Source: Gonocerus acuteangulatus
Taxonomy: Eukaryota > Arthropoda > Insecta > Hemiptera > Coreidae
Length of the DNA: 64,000 bases
Assembly: GCA_946811695.1 (NCBI GenBank)
Contig: OX328126.1
Location: 88,085,785-88,149,784, forward strand
Reading direction: 5' to 3'
Each line of letters starts with the position of its first letter. Position 1 is the stretch's first letter. Positions 22,101 through 32,975 of the stretch are shown here, in pieces. The translations under genes were made by a program, and so were the position numbers. Below the pieces are notes generated by a model that was not told the DNA's origin, did no database searches, and worked only from the letters and a program-made list of their open reading frames with translations.

Positions 22101-23440
22101 TTTATATATCGTGTTTAGAAAATGATATTATTATATTCTTTCACAAATTCATTTGTTTTAGAGAGTAAATTGAAAATGATTTATTTTATATATCGTGTTT
22201 AGAAAATGATATTATTATATTCTTTCACAAATTCATTTGTTTTAGAGAGTAAATTGAAAATGATTTATTCTATATATCGTGTTTAGAAAATGATATTATT
22301 ATATTCTTTCACAAATTCATTTGTTTTAGAGAGTAAATTGAAAATGATTTATTTTATATATCGTGTTTAGAAAATGATATTATTATATTCTTTCACAAAT
22401 TCATTTGTTTTAGAGAGTAAATTGAAAATGATTTATTCTATATATCGTGTTTAGAAAATGATATTATTATATTCTTTCACAAATTCATTTGTTTTAGAGA
22501 GCAGATTGAAAATGATTTATTCTATATATCGTGTTTAGAAAATGATATTATTATATTCTTTCACAAATTCATTTGTTTTAGAGAGTAGATTGAAAATGAT
22601 TTATTTTATATATCGTGTTTAGAAAATGATATTATTATATTCTTTCACAAATTCATTTGTTTTAGAGAGTAAATTGAAAATGATTTATTTTATATATCGT
22701 GTTTAGAAAATGATATTATTATATTCTTTCACAAATTCATTTGTTTTAGAGAGTAAATTGAAAATGATTTATTTTATATATCGTGTTTAGAAAATGATAT
22801 TATTATTTCCTTTCACAAATTCATTTGTTTTAGAGAGTAGATTGAAGAACAAATACAATAGTTGAACAATCATTTATATTTCGTCAAATAAATAAAAATG
22901 TGCTTACGTTTGGCGTAATCTTTCAGTATAAAATGTTTCTACCCCAAAAATAATAGCAGATTTAAATTCAGCACCCCCTGAAACCCTAATGAGATAAATA
23001 TCATCGGAAACAAAAAATATTACTTTCTTAACTCGGTATTGGAGAAAAAAAGTATTATTTTTTATTTTCGATGATTCTAAATCTGATATTATTTTTTATG
23101 TAAAAAATGTGTAATACTAGTTTACTTCAAACGTAAGCATATGTTTGAATTTATTTGACGAAATATAAATTATTTTTGAACGATTGTATTTTTCCTTTAA
23201 TCTACTCTATAAAACAAATGAATTGGTGAAAGAATCATGTCGATATCATTTTCTAAACTCGATATAAAAAATAAAGCACTTTCAACCTATTTTATTTTAT
23301 TTCTCAGCACCTAAGGCGCATTGGACGGAACGCTCGGACACGTAATATCACGTAATAGATTTTTTGGTGAATTTAAATCAAAAATGCAAACGACATTTGA
23401 AAAAAAAAAGTGGCACATGAGGGCAAATTCAAACAAGGAG

Positions 23441-24115
23441 GGCGGCAAAAAATGTGTTAACTAACATATAATCATTTTAATATAATAATAAATACAATGT
23501 TTTACGTATTTGAGGAGTGTAGAAAGATTCTGTTTTGGGGTGAGAAGCGTGGGTTAAATGTTGGGGATGAGGGAGGGCGGCAAAAAATGTGTTAACTAAC
23601 ATATAATCATTTTAATATAATAATAAATACAATGTTTTACGTATTTGAGGAGTGTTGAAAGATTCTGTTTTGGGGTCAGAAGCGTGGGTTAAATGTTGGG
23701 GATGAGGGAGGGCGGCAAAAAATGTGTTAACTAACATATAATCATTTTAATATAATAATAAATACAATGTTTTACGTATTTGAGGAGTGTAGAAAGATTC
23801 TGTTTTGGGGTGAGAAGCGTGGGTTAAATGTTGGGGATGAGGGAGGGCGGCAAAAAATGTGTTAACTAACATATAATCATTTTAATATAATAATAAATAC
23901 AATGTTTTACGTATTTGAGGAGTGTTGAAAGATTCTGTTTTGGGGTCAGAAGCGTGGGTTAAATGTTGGGGATGAGGGAGGGCGGCAAAAAATGTGTTAA
24001 CTAACATATAATCATTTTAATATAATAATAAATACAATGTTTTACGTATTTGAGGAGTGTTGAAAGATTCTGTTTTGGGGTCAGAAGCGTGGGTTAAATG
24101 TTGGGGATGAGGGAG
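23441..24115 (+). repeat. Five 135-bp tandem repeats
   Basis: The anchor GGCGGCAAAAAATGTG lies at 23441, 23576, 23711, 23846 and 23981. Two unit types occur: A (GAGTGTAGAAAG with GGGGTGAGAAG) in units 1 and 3, and B (GAGTGTTGAAAG with GGGGTCAGAAG) in units 2, 4 and 5. The order A-B-A-B-B implies duplication of a 270-bp dimer plus one extra B. Confidence 0.95.
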
Positions 24116-24713
24116 GGTGCGTAAATGTTTTTCCCTTTGATAATTTATTAGTTTCCGCCTCGGTGCATTAATTCTGCTGGATAATTAATGAAGAAAAACT
24201 GCGTGGAATCATCCACTCTTACAAACTCAAACCACGGTAGGGGCCCTAGATATTTCATCAATAATGGTAAAAATAAGGCGTTATTTCCTTATCCCGGGTG
24301 GCATTTGGAAACCTTAGAATAGGAAAACTTAATATTTTCGCTTCCTTGATGCTTGAAACCAGTATTTTTGGCATCTCAAGGACGGTTTTCTCCGGCTGTG
24401 GAATTTGTTAACATTCCAACGAACAACGTTGTCGCAAAACCATTTCTTAACCTTTTTGGAGATAATTAACAAAATCCGGCGCTAATGGCTGAGATGCAGG
24501 TGCGCATAAATAAATGTGCGCAATTTTTAATCCTTAACAAAAACATAAAGTTATTCTGAAAGTAGGAGATTAAATCTAGTAAAGTACGTAGGCTTTTTAA
24601 GAAATATTGATTTTTTCAAAAATGGTAAACAATTTTTGATTTTCTCTTTAAAAATCAGTCATAAAATCATTATAGTTTAATCAATCGAAAAACTACATTC
24701 TTTACTAGCAAAT
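24116..24713. other. Mostly unassigned, SINE tail remnant
   Basis: A SINE tail remnant (CGGCGCTAATGGCTGAGATG, then CAGGTGCGC) lies at 24478-24507 without a clear A-run. Nothing else is recognised. Confidence 0.5.
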
Positions 24714-24726
24714 ATCATTATAATCT

Positions 24727-25572
24727 TTTTTTTTTTTTTTTTTTTAATATTCAACTTTTTATTTATTTACAGAAGTATTACATTCTACAATTATGTGTAT
24801 TTTGTAATTTGATATAGGTAGTTTGACCACGCCTCAGGTGCCACCAGTTGTCAACCGAATACCTTCCTTAGGAAGGATTCTAGGATGACCTGGAGTCACC
24901 GTACATCATCCAACCACACCCTGCGACTAGCAGGGAGGATTGGAGACAGGTAAGACGTGGCTTGTGATTTCATGAGGAGAGAAAATATCCATCGATATCA
25001 CTCTCATAATTACATTAGTTCTGATTGTTGGTCACTGCACGACACTTCACTACCTAAGCAGATCCCGGGGCCACTTCCTATTAAGACGTCTTGGTGGAGA
25101 GGAAGGATTGATGCTGGATAATGATTGGGCTATAGGATTAGGATGATTGATCAATTTACTATGGAATGATGAGAAGCGGCTAGGGATTATATCTTGGACA
25201 AAAGGAATATTTAGGTCATTATGGAGGGTGCGATTCGAAACGTAATAAGGAGCATTAACTATGGTGCGTAGGATTTTGGATTGAAATGTTTGGATTCGGT
25301 GGATGTTGGAATGCTTGGCTGTCCCCCAGAGTTCTACTCCGTAAGTCCATATAGGTTTTAATAATGAGTTGTAGACAGTTAGTTTGTTCTGTACGGTTAA
25401 TTGTGATGTTCGATTTAGTAGTCTGTATAGTTGTCCGAATCGTCGATTGAGTTCTTGTCGTTTTTGTTTAATGTGTGCGTTCCAAGTTAGTCGTGAGTCA
25501 AGATAAAACCCAAGGTATCGGATAATGTTGGTTATGGGTAACGGATTGTCGTTAAAGGAAACGGAAGGACAG
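24727..25572 (-). mobile_element. 5'-truncated jockey-like LINE with TSD
   Basis: A minus-strand LINE end: coding part, about 320 bp of 3' UTR, and a ~19-nt poly(A) at 24727-24745 (T on the plus strand). The 13-bp TSD ATCATTATAATCT lies at 24714-24726 and 25573-25585, so the insertion limits are exact. Truncation removed endonuclease and most of the reverse transcriptase. The precise TSD and open frame suggest a fairly young insertion. Confidence 0.93.
25050..25572 (-). pseudogene. Jockey-like reverse transcriptase C-terminus
   Basis: About 174 codons are open to the natural stop. It shows the post-RT thumb/connection region typical of jockey-clade ORF2: YLGFYLDSRLTW, LLKPIWTYGVELWGTA, IQTFQSKILRTIVNAPYYV, NRTLHNDLNIPFV, and the end RRLNRKWPRDLL. 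The catalytic YxDD region lies upstream and is absent, so the protein cannot work. There is no RNase H, as usual for jockey. The first codons (MICP...) partly derive from the junction and are not a real start. Confidence 0.92.
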
Positions 25573-26016
25573 ATCATTATAATCTGAAATTAAAATTTGA
25601 AGTTGATTGGGTAAAAATTGAAAGCGGTAGGATATCGCCCGAGAAAATCTCGGCGGTTGCCGTTTTCAGAAAATCTATTCTAAAGTTTAATATAACAAAA
25701 AGGCAATTTTTTAAAAATTTCTTGTAAAAGAAAATGGTTTTAATTTTGAAATGTACCGGGACTTGGAAAGTCTAATTTTTGACGTACAACATAAGTCCTG
25801 TTGAAGTCTAATTTTTGGCAAATTTATTTATTTCTTGTTTAACGCTACAAGGCGATAAAACAGTTAAAAAGTTATTTTTTAAGAACAAAAACAATAACAA
25901 AAGCAATCGTAATGAATTAAGAAGTTGTAAAGTGTATCTGTACTGTTTATGTAAATATTTAGTTTTACATGTAGTCAGTTTGAGTTGTATGTGTTTAAAC
26001 CTTAACAATGTATATT

Positions 26017-26888
26017 CAGAATACACCAAAACTTATACCGATGCTTCTAAAACTGACCCCCGAATAGGATGTGCCTTTTTAAGAGACAACTCCTCCAAGA
26101 AGTATAACATGCATGAAGCTAATTGCATATTCACGGGGGAATCTTTTGCGATTTGGCAGGCCCTTGAAGACATCAAGATCCAAGACAACAACAAGCACCT
26201 GTTCATAACGGACTCACTCAGCGTGATGAGGGCACTACTGACACTAAAGAAGAACCATCCAATCATTGCAGAAGTATGGAAGAATCTAGCAACACAACAT
26301 AAAGAAATTGCTCTTTTATGGGTTCCTTCAGATGTGGGGATTGAACTCAATGAGAAAGTGGACAAAGTAGCAAACGATGCTAGAACGGCACAAATTAATA
26401 ATATAAAAATAGAAAAAGTATGCGGCCTCGATTTTAAAAAACATATAAAAAAACAGGTAATGAAATTGTGGCAAAATGAATGGTTAAACACGGAAACCAA
26501 ACTAAAAAACATAAAAGGGACAGTAACTGTTTGGAAAACCTCTGAAAGGTTGAACAGAAGAGAGGAAGTGGTATTGGCTAGAATACGGATTGGCCATACC
26601 AAAATAACGCATACCTACTATCTGAAAGGACTTTACCCTCCCACCTGTAAACTCTGCCATGAAGAATTAACTGTTCAGCATTTCCTGACACAATGCAAGG
26701 GATACAACCAACAAAGGCAACATAATGACATCTCAGGCAGTATGGATGAAATCTTATCAGATGAAGAAAGGACAGTACAAAAAGTACTAAAATTTATTAA
26801 AGACATCGGCCTATACCATCAAATATAAAACTAGAGAACTGCCAATGACTCACATGGGTAGAGCCAGTATATATCAAACAAATAAATA
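26017..26888 (+). mobile_element. 5'-truncated RNase H-bearing LINE with TSD
   Basis: The 13-bp TSD AACAATGTATATT lies at 26004-26016 and 26889-26901. It encloses the end of an ORF2, a 60-bp 3' UTR (GCCAATGACTCACATGGGTA) and a short AAATAAATAA tail instead of a long poly(A). An open frame reaching 25815 upstream exists only because flanking DNA happens to be open; the LINE part begins at residue 69 of that frame. Confidence 0.92.
26019..26828 (+). CDS. LINE ORF2 C-terminus: RNase H and CCHC
   Basis: Counting residues from 25815: RNase H motifs are TYTDAS (D76), GESFAIWQALE (E109), FITDSLSVMRAL (D133) and WVPSDVGIELNEKVD (D183). The usual histidine of the WVPSHVG motif is replaced by D173. 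A terminal CCHC follows: CKLCHEELTVQHFLTQC (C278, C281, H289, C294), then the closing helix VQKVLKFIKDIGLYHQI. RNase H removes RNA from the cDNA hybrid during target-primed reverse transcription. The domain order fits the I/R1-type LINE group. No endonuclease or RT is present, so this is a dead fragment with an intact frame. Confidence 0.9.
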   Translation, partial: EYTKTYTDASKTDPRIGCAFLRDNSSKKYNMHEANCIFTGESFAIWQALEDIKIQDNNKHLFITDSLSVMRALLTLKKNHPIIAEVWKNLATQHKEIALLWVPSDVGIELNEKVDKVANDARTAQINNIKIEKVCGLDFKKHIKKQVMKLWQNEWLNTETKLKNIKGTVTVWKTSERLNRREEVVLARIRIGHTKITHTYYLKGLYPPTCKLCHEELTVQHFLTQCKGYNQQRQHNDISGSMDEILSDEERTVQKVLKFIKDIGLYHQI

Positions 26889-26901
26889 AACAATGTATAT
26901 T

Positions 26902-27870
26902 ACTCAATTTCAGATATTAACTATGAATAATTATTTAATATTATATTTTCGTCATATTCGGTCAAATAAGTTTCTGTATTGGCAAATTTAAAAACTGTTC
27001 CGGTAGGTAAACATTTTTGATTAGTTAGCCCTAAAAAAATAAATTGGTAAAAAAAAAAAAAAAAGTTACAAGGTAGAATTACCCCTTAAGATACACAGAT
27101 CCTCTGGGAAGAATTTTTTTTTCTAATTTATTTATCACTCGGCTAATACTGGATAATTTTTGTACGTAATTTCTGATTGTATCTCCCTAAAGCTATTTCA
27201 CGCCGATCACTGAAGAAATTTCCAACCCAACCATGGAATATTACCTGCTATTATACTTCTTGTATCCCAAGTATAGCGTGCTTCCTCCATTACAGGTCCA
27301 GTAATGAGTGTTTACACTCCTCAATGATGATTGCACAGTACTGCATCGTTTACAATTACCACGGCTGCTCCTGTGCACGTTAGTCCTGCACGCCATCTTA
27401 ATGGAGTCGCTAGTTCATTCAAGGTCTTAAGGTTTGCAGAATATTATTGTATTTTCATACTTCATTATTAAAATATGGTTGAGTTTTTATTAATTATATA
27501 AGTAAATAATATAGGGACTCCCCCAAAGTATCTTCATTCATAACCCTGTTTAAACGCGGTTCCTCCCTGCCTTCATAGGTTTATGAAGTTGACCTCATGA
27601 CGCAATCCGGAAGTCACGATTTTTTTTTTTTTTTTTTATAGTGTTAAATTTTTCCATACATATTAATAGGTTTAAAGTGTGTAAAGATTGTTGCTATATC
27701 GTCCCTACCATGTCAAACTATCGAATAGGCAAATCGGAGCAAACTAGAGAACGAACATATTCTATCCACTGATGAAGTAATATATTGAAAAATTACCGTT
27801 TTATAGGTAAAAATCAAAGTTTATGCGTCTTCTACTTACAAGGTTTTTAATAATCAAAATATATACCATT
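26902..27870. other. Unassigned AT-rich sequence with repeat scraps
   Basis: 27541-27625 (TTTAAACGCGGTTCCTCCCT, then AAGTTGACCTCATGACGCAA) resembles the head of the repeats at 3573, 29890 and 51640. The 68-codon frame at 27177-27383 starts at a non-ATG codon and is not recognised. Nothing else is visible. Confidence 0.4.
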
Positions 27871-27879
27871 GTGTTCTAT

Positions 27880-28500
27880 GGTTTGTGGCCTTCTGGAAGC
27901 CAGCAGTTGAAATCCTTGATGGTACCATTCTTTGGGTTTAGAATCGAAGAACTCACGAACGCCATTTTCAACTTTATTCGAGTTGTTGAATGTTTTTCCC
28001 ACGAAGGAAATGAGCCATTGATCTGATCAGGTGCTAGTATGATGGAGCTAGGTCTGGACTATATGCCGGGTGAGGGAGAAGCTTGATTCCATCCAAATCG
28101 GGTAGTTCTTGGCTTGTAAGTCGAGAGGTGTGGGGCCTGGCATTCTCTGGTAAAAACAAGACTTGCTTTCCGTTGACTAAACCTGGATACCGCTCAACCA
28201 AAAAATTGTATATTCCCAGCAGTTGTACTGAATATAACCTCTTAGAATTGCTTTTTGTATGATCGGCTTTAATAGCAGTGCGCAGTGCGTTCTGGTTGAC
28301 TACTGAAACACGCCCTGATACAGATTTCTTTTCAAGGCTCAAATCACCTTTATTAAATTTTTTGAACTAACTTCTCATTGTCCTTTCATTCAAAGAGTCT
28401 TAATCCTCAAATTCAACCATTAAACGAATGGCTTCAGTTGATGAAAACTTCCGTTTCCAAAAATAAAGCAAAATTATGATAATTCCGTACTGTAGTGTCA
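27880..28500 (-). pseudogene. Decayed mariner transposase
   Basis: Minus-strand pieces of a mariner-family transposase in order: an N-terminal HTH remnant in shifted frames (KFSSTEAIRLMVEFED-like, then MRS.FKKFNKGDLSLEKKS), an open stretch at 28034-28342 with SVSGRVSVVNQNALRTAIKA, YPGLVNGKQVLFLPENARPH and LPHPAYSPDLAPS, and then, out of frame, MAHFLRGKN and FFDSKPKEWYHQGF. The catalytic D of the usual DNARPH is E. The catalytic core between about residues 80 and 200 is largely deleted, and there are stops and frameshifts. TIRs were not located. Clearly inactive. Confidence 0.88.
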
Positions 28501-28689
28501 TTGTGAACAAAAGGGGAGCTATAGCAGGACTGAGCCCGGATAGAGGGCATGCTGGTTACCAAATGATTCACAAGGGATCAAACATGAACTGCTTATCACA
28601 ATTCTTAGCTCCCAAATGTAAATAAGAGAGGAATTACGGTCCAAAGTTCAAACACAAAGAAAACGGTAATTTTTCCTGACTCAATCCAT

Positions 28690-28875
28690 TAATTACCATA
28701 CTAAACACGGATACTAAAACTAAAAACAACTATTTATTAAAAAAATACTCCAACACATGATTAATAATTTTACAAATCTAAAACTAAACTAAAACTAAAA
28801 CTAATAATATAACGCGAGTTTATTTTTAGTTAGAATGAATTAACGTTAGTTCAGTAAACTAACGCTAGTTTTGTT
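28690..28875 (+). repeat. Dispersed AACTAAA-rich repeat, copy 2
   Basis: Direct copy of the repeat at 12826-13080, ending in AACTAACGCTAGTTTTG. It is slightly shorter. Confidence 0.75.
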
Positions 28876-29198
28876 CAAGAATGATCAGGACTGGAGAATA
28901 GGAGACTTCTACAGCTGGGATTAATGAAGAATACAGCAAGTACCGCGAGGAATGTGCAATACTCTAGAAGGATCTATTGTAGAGGAATCTAGGAATGTCT
29001 GAATAGATGAATCTATTTCCATGAAGGGGAGATAAATCCAGAATAACGATATTCCCCACAATATCTTCTAGAAGATGGAGGAATTCTTAGCCAAGCAGCT
29101 CTCGAATCGAGATCTCAAAGAATTTAAATGCTTCAGTCATATTCCCAAATACTTTTTTAATATATTCACATTTTCAAGGTATGTTCCCATTGAGATTA

Positions 29199-29735
29199 CT
29201 TACTTACTTACTTAACTGGCGCACAACCCATTGCTAGGTCAGGGCCTCCTGAATCAGCTTCCGCCAGCTGTCCCGATCTTGTGCAGCAACCATCCAGTTC
29301 TGTACGCCTAATAGGGTCCTAGCATCACGAGCAACTCCATCCTTCCATCGGAGCTTCGGCCTCCCACGTCTTCTGCTTCCATGGAGCACTTCTTCCATTG
29401 TCTTCCTTGGAAGTTCTGCTGGATCCATTCGAGCAACATGACCGGCCCATCGGAGTCTTCCCACACGGATGAAATGGACAACATTTTTTTCTTTGTAAGC
29501 CTCATACACCTCCAGGTTAGTCCTTCTTCTCCATGTCCGGCCATCGCATACTCCCCCCAAAATGGATCGCAGTATCCTTCTTTCTTGAATTAGGAGTGCC
29601 TGCTCATCCATTTTGGAGATGGTCCATGTCTCTGAGCCGTATGTCAACACTGGTCGTATGAGGGTTTTATAAACCAGCAATTTTGTTGACCTGTTTATTA
29701 CTTTACTCCTGAGAAGACTCCTGAGGCCAAAAAAA
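29199..29735 (-). mobile_element. 5'-truncated RTE-like LINE with TSD
   Basis: The TSD CATTGAGATTA lies at 29188-29198 and 29736-29746. On the minus strand the 3' end is a short GTAAGTAAGTAAG repeat instead of poly(A), as is usual for RTE elements. The element keeps only the ORF end and a very short 3' UTR. Confidence 0.92.
29234..29680 (-). pseudogene. RTE-like ORF2 C-terminus
   Basis: 148 codons are open to the stop. The motifs of the RTE-clade C-terminus are plain: LIRPVLTYGSETWTISK, ERRILRSILGGVC, WRRRTNLEVYEAYK, HFIRVGRLRWAGHVARM, RRRGRPKLRWKDGV. Endonuclease and the RT catalytic residues are missing because of 5' truncation, so it is not functional. It reads as undamaged over the retained part. 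Confidence 0.93.
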
Positions 29736-29748
29736 CATTGAGATTAAA

Positions 29749-30200
29749 CTTATAAAATATTTTTTGAAAATTTCTTGCTCATTGATCCACCTTCCTACGA
29801 AAATGACTCCGTTTTAAATTCACACACATATAAGTGTGAGTTTGTCTGTTAAAATAACGGTGTCGTCATCCCGGTCTACGTAGGGAGAAAACCAACTTAT
29901 GAGGTTAACCTCACGACGTAATCGGGAAGGGCCGACTTTTTTTCTTTTTTTTTTTAAACTTTCATGGCGATGTCTTTAACCTTTTTCGAGAAAAGTAGAA
30001 AAAATATATAATTTCAGTGTCGAATACTACTACGAAACTTGGTCTATGGCCGCAGGGAACTATTGAACGAGTACGTAAGGCAATAAAATCTTAACTTCGC
30101 CATGATATTTGTAATTTTGCTACGATACTAGGTCATGAGTCTATAAAGAGAAAAATGTGATTTCTCTTTATAGGCTCTTTATAGAAAAGTGGGTGCTCAA
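29749..30200 (+). repeat. Diverged member of the CTGTTAA/CGAAACTTGGT repeat family
   Basis: It carries, in scrambled order, AATTTCTTG, GAAAATGACTCCGTT, GAGTTTGTCTGTTAA, GGTTAACCTCACGACGTAAT, CGAAACTTGGTCTATGGC and TATTGAACGAGTACGTAA, all counterparts of boxes in 3573-3860. No coding sequence. The 30197-30478 open frames look spurious. Confidence 0.6.
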
Positions 30201-30489
30201 ATTGAATTTAGCCGCCAAACCGTCTCAAGCAATCTAGGGGAGCGGAACTGGTGCGCTATACACTGTTTTTGTGTTGTTATGATTTTGGTATGTTCTCTTT
30301 TTACATGGACGCCTTTAAAATTCATATATATGTATATATTGATAGTTACAATATGATTTACATATTTCCAGTAATATTGCAGGTTTTTTGTTGCAATGAC
30401 TTTGTCAGGCCTGATGTGGGAATATGTACAATTACATAACCCACAAGAATAATACATTTTAAAAGAAAATTCAAACAACAGTTAAAATT

Positions 30490-30676
30490 GGGGTCTCCCG
30501 TGGTCTAATGGCTAGCGCCTTGGATTCATAAGCGGGAGATGGTGGGTTCGATTCCCAACCTCCGGCAGGAATTTTATCATCCCACGGCTCGCTGGTAAAA
30601 TTCCTCCCTGCACCCTGGATTTCGGCGCTAATGACCTAGATGTAGATGCGCCGTAAAAAAACAAAAACAAAAAAAA
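30490..30676 (+). repeat. Full tRNA-derived SINE (family A) with TSD
   Basis: The plus-strand copy of the SINE at 7301: GGGGTCTCCCGTGGTCTAAT with A box, B-box GGTTCGATTCC, body, tail CGGCGCTAATGACCTAGATG then TAGATGCGCCGT, and an A-rich run with C interruptions. The 13-bp TSD AACAGTTAAAATT lies at 30477-30489 and 30677-30689. Confidence 0.94.
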
Positions 30677-30766
30677 AACAGTTAAAATTTAAAAGAAAAT
30701 ATAACAAATTGTGTGCACTGCAGATGTTAAAGTAAATTGTCTCTAGGCCACCTCCGCTTCAGTTTT

Positions 30767-31947
30767 CAATGTGGATTTTGTGGATTATGGGAGGAGGATA
30801 GAGAATTTATCAAAGGATTTGGATTGCCAGGGAGATTGGAATGGAACTTCTGATAGACTGATTTGGCCAGGGATTGGATAAAGGGGATATTGAAGTCATT
30901 ATGCAGGGTTAGGTTCGAGACATAGTAAGGTAGCACTGGGTATTTTGTGGATTATGGGAGGAAGATAGAGAGTTTATCAAAGGATTTGGATGGCCAGGGA
31001 GATTGGAATTGAACTTCTGATAGACTGATTTGGCCAGGGATTGGATAAAGGCGATATTCAAGTCATTATGCAGGGATAGGTTCGAGACATATTAAGGTAG
31101 CACTGGGTATTTTGTGGATTATGGGAGGAGGATAGAGAGTTTATCAAAGGATTTGGATGGCCAGGGAGATTGGAATGGAACTTCTGATAGACTGATTTGG
31201 CCAGGGATTGGATAAAGGGGATATTCAAGTCATTATGCAGGGTTAAGTTCGAGACATAGTAAGGTAGCACTGGGTATTTTGTGGATTATGGGAGGAGGAT
31301 AGAGAGTTTATCAAAGGATTTGGATGGCCAGGGAGATTGGAATGGAACTTCTGATAGACTGATTTGGCCAGGGATTGGATAAAGGGGATATTCAAGTCAT
31401 TATGCAGGGTTAAGTTCGAGACATAGTAAGGTAGCACTGGGTATTTTGTGGATTATGGGAGGAGGATAGAGAATTTATCAAAGGATTTGGATGGCCAGGG
31501 AGATTGGAATGGAACTTCTGATAGACTGATTTGGCCAGGGATTGGATAAAGGCGATATTCAAGTCATTATGCAGGGTTAGGATCGAGACATAGTAAGGTA
31601 GCACTGGGTATTTTGTGGATTATGGGAGGAGGATAGAGAGTTTATCAAAGGATTTGGATGGCCAGGGAGATTGGAATGGAACTTCTGATAGACTGATTTG
31701 GCCAGGAATTGGATAAAGGGGATATTCAAGTCATTATGCAGGGTTAAGTTCGAGACATAGTAAGGTAGCACTGGGTATTTTGTGGATTATGGGAGGAGGA
31801 TAGAGAGTTTATCAAAGGATTTGGATGGCCAGGGAGATTGGAATGGAACTTCTGATAGACTGATTTGGCCAGGGATTGGATAAAGGGGATATTCAAGTCA
31901 TTATGCAGGGTTAAGTTCGAGACATAGTAAGGTAGCACTGGGTATTT
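30767..31947 (-). repeat. 167-bp tandem repeat derived from jockey ORF2
   Basis: The anchor CACTGGGTATTTTGTGG recurs at 30934, 31101, 31268, 31435, 31602, 31769 and 31936, exactly 167 bp apart, with a partial unit before. On the minus strand each unit encodes a version of LPYYVSNLTLHNDLNIPFIQ followed by HPNPLINSLSS, which matches NAPYYVSNRTLHNDLNIPFV of the jockey copy at 25050. Since 167 is not a multiple of three, the frame shifts at each unit and the short overlapping ORFs are not a gene. It is a satellite born from LINE coding sequence. Confidence 0.95.
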
Positions 31948-32810
31948 TTCGAAGGATTTTGGATTATTCATCTAGATAAATAAACAAAAATTTGAAGTTT
32001 TTGTTCGTTTATTAAGTAGTGTAGTACCAAGCATACACAATATTTTGAGGGAAAAAATAATAAAACAGGACAAACTATTAATTTTCTTTATTTACATAGG
32101 TTGAGAAAATTATTCAAGAATGCAGTCTACAGTTTTACTTCTGAGAAACTGTGATTACTAATGCAGTCCCTGCGTGGCGGACTTTCATTGCCTAAATGAG
32201 TTTGTCAAAAACTGCCAGATAAAATAAGATATTTGATAGTAGGAGAGAAATAAAGTCATGTGCGCTTCAATTTAAATTGTGTGAACTTTTAGTGCCTTGT
32301 GGACATTTAAGCGCCAAACATTTCGCTTTCTTCTATTTTATTTATATTTATAGCGTTGATATTTAATTATTTTTACAGTAGAATTAGTTTAGCAATATAA
32401 CTTTACCGTAAAAATATCAATAACGGAAAAAAATGTTAACAACTGATATTTAAAGCTTTCCAAATAATGAACTTCTCCCTCTGAGCTATTATGAAAGCAA
32501 TAAAGACTTATCTAAGTGAGAGGAGGATAGAAATTGGAGCTTAAGACTACTTGTAATTCTGCTGAAGTTCTCCTTGAACAGCTGATTAGGTATGCTATTT
32601 CATCTGGTAGAGCTGTAACCAAGGTATTTATAGCAGCACTAAATCAGTAAAGAGCCTGCTAAATATGGACTGGAATAGCAAGTATGCTGCTAGATCATTG
32701 CAGACCGTAAGCAGGTTTAACATAATCCAACCATTTCATCTTCTCATCATTACTCATAATATGTCAAATTGTATTAATCTACGAGTGATTAGAATTAGTT
32801 CTCCTGTTTT
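31948..32810. other. Unassigned sequence
   Basis: Only a fragment of the GCAGTCCCTGCG...CGGACTTTC end motif (32162-32190) from the 6802 repeat family is recognisable. Confidence 0.4.
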
Positions 32811-32924
32811 TAGCACTTTCCTCCGAAGGAAAGTAGCTATTGAGGTTGCACTCATGACGGAATTTTTGAAAAATTTCTTCGAATCTTTATCGATCCTACC
32901 TAGTAGAAAATGACCCCAGTTAAA

Positions 32925-32975
<51 letters not shown>

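Larger units (their letters stand above)
16228..22848 (+). repeat. 84-bp satellite, about 76 units
   Basis: Consensus parts in order: TTGAAAATGATTTATT(T/C)TAT, ATATCGTGTTTAGAAAATGA, TATTATTATATTCTTTCACA, AATTCATTTGTTTTAGAGAG, TAAA. The anchor ATCGTG recurs every 84 bp (16271, 16355, 16439 ... 22779). Units differ at a few diagnostic sites: ATGATT or ATCATT, ATTTTAT or ATTCTAT, and GTAAA, GTAGA or GCAGA. The variants recur in blocks, which indicates higher-order duplication. Three units are split by the same SINE-tail insert. Very low divergence implies recent amplification or homogenisation. Confidence 0.97.
16191..23343. mobile_element. Inverted-repeat element with satellite-expanded left arm
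   Basis: The outer ends are inverted: TGTCCGAGCGTTCCGTCCAA, then TGCGCCTTAGGAGCCGAGAA at 16194, against the complement of TGTCCGAGCG...TTAGGTGCTGAGAA ending at 23340. After AATAAAATAAAATAG both arms carry the same block; the right arm has it once (23217-23280), the left about 76 times. Inside, both arms share the CGTCAAATAAAT / GCTTACGTTTG flank (22840-22990 and 23060-23200). No coding sequence, so mobility would depend on another element. Confidence 0.85.

Noticed and set aside
16228..22848. CRISPR-like array
   Set aside because: Direct 84-bp tandem units without unique spacers, in a eukaryotic setting with no cas genes.
26033..26602. 189-codon minus-strand frame
   Set aside because: Shadow of the LINE RNase H frame on the plus strand.
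29308..29593. Other frames opposite the RTE ORF
   Set aside because: Shadows of the RTE coding frame, which alone shows family motifs.
31058..31971. Five similar 64-75 codon genes in a row
   Set aside because: Each spans one 167-bp unit and the next lies in a different frame, overlapping by 28 bp; a satellite derived from LINE sequence.
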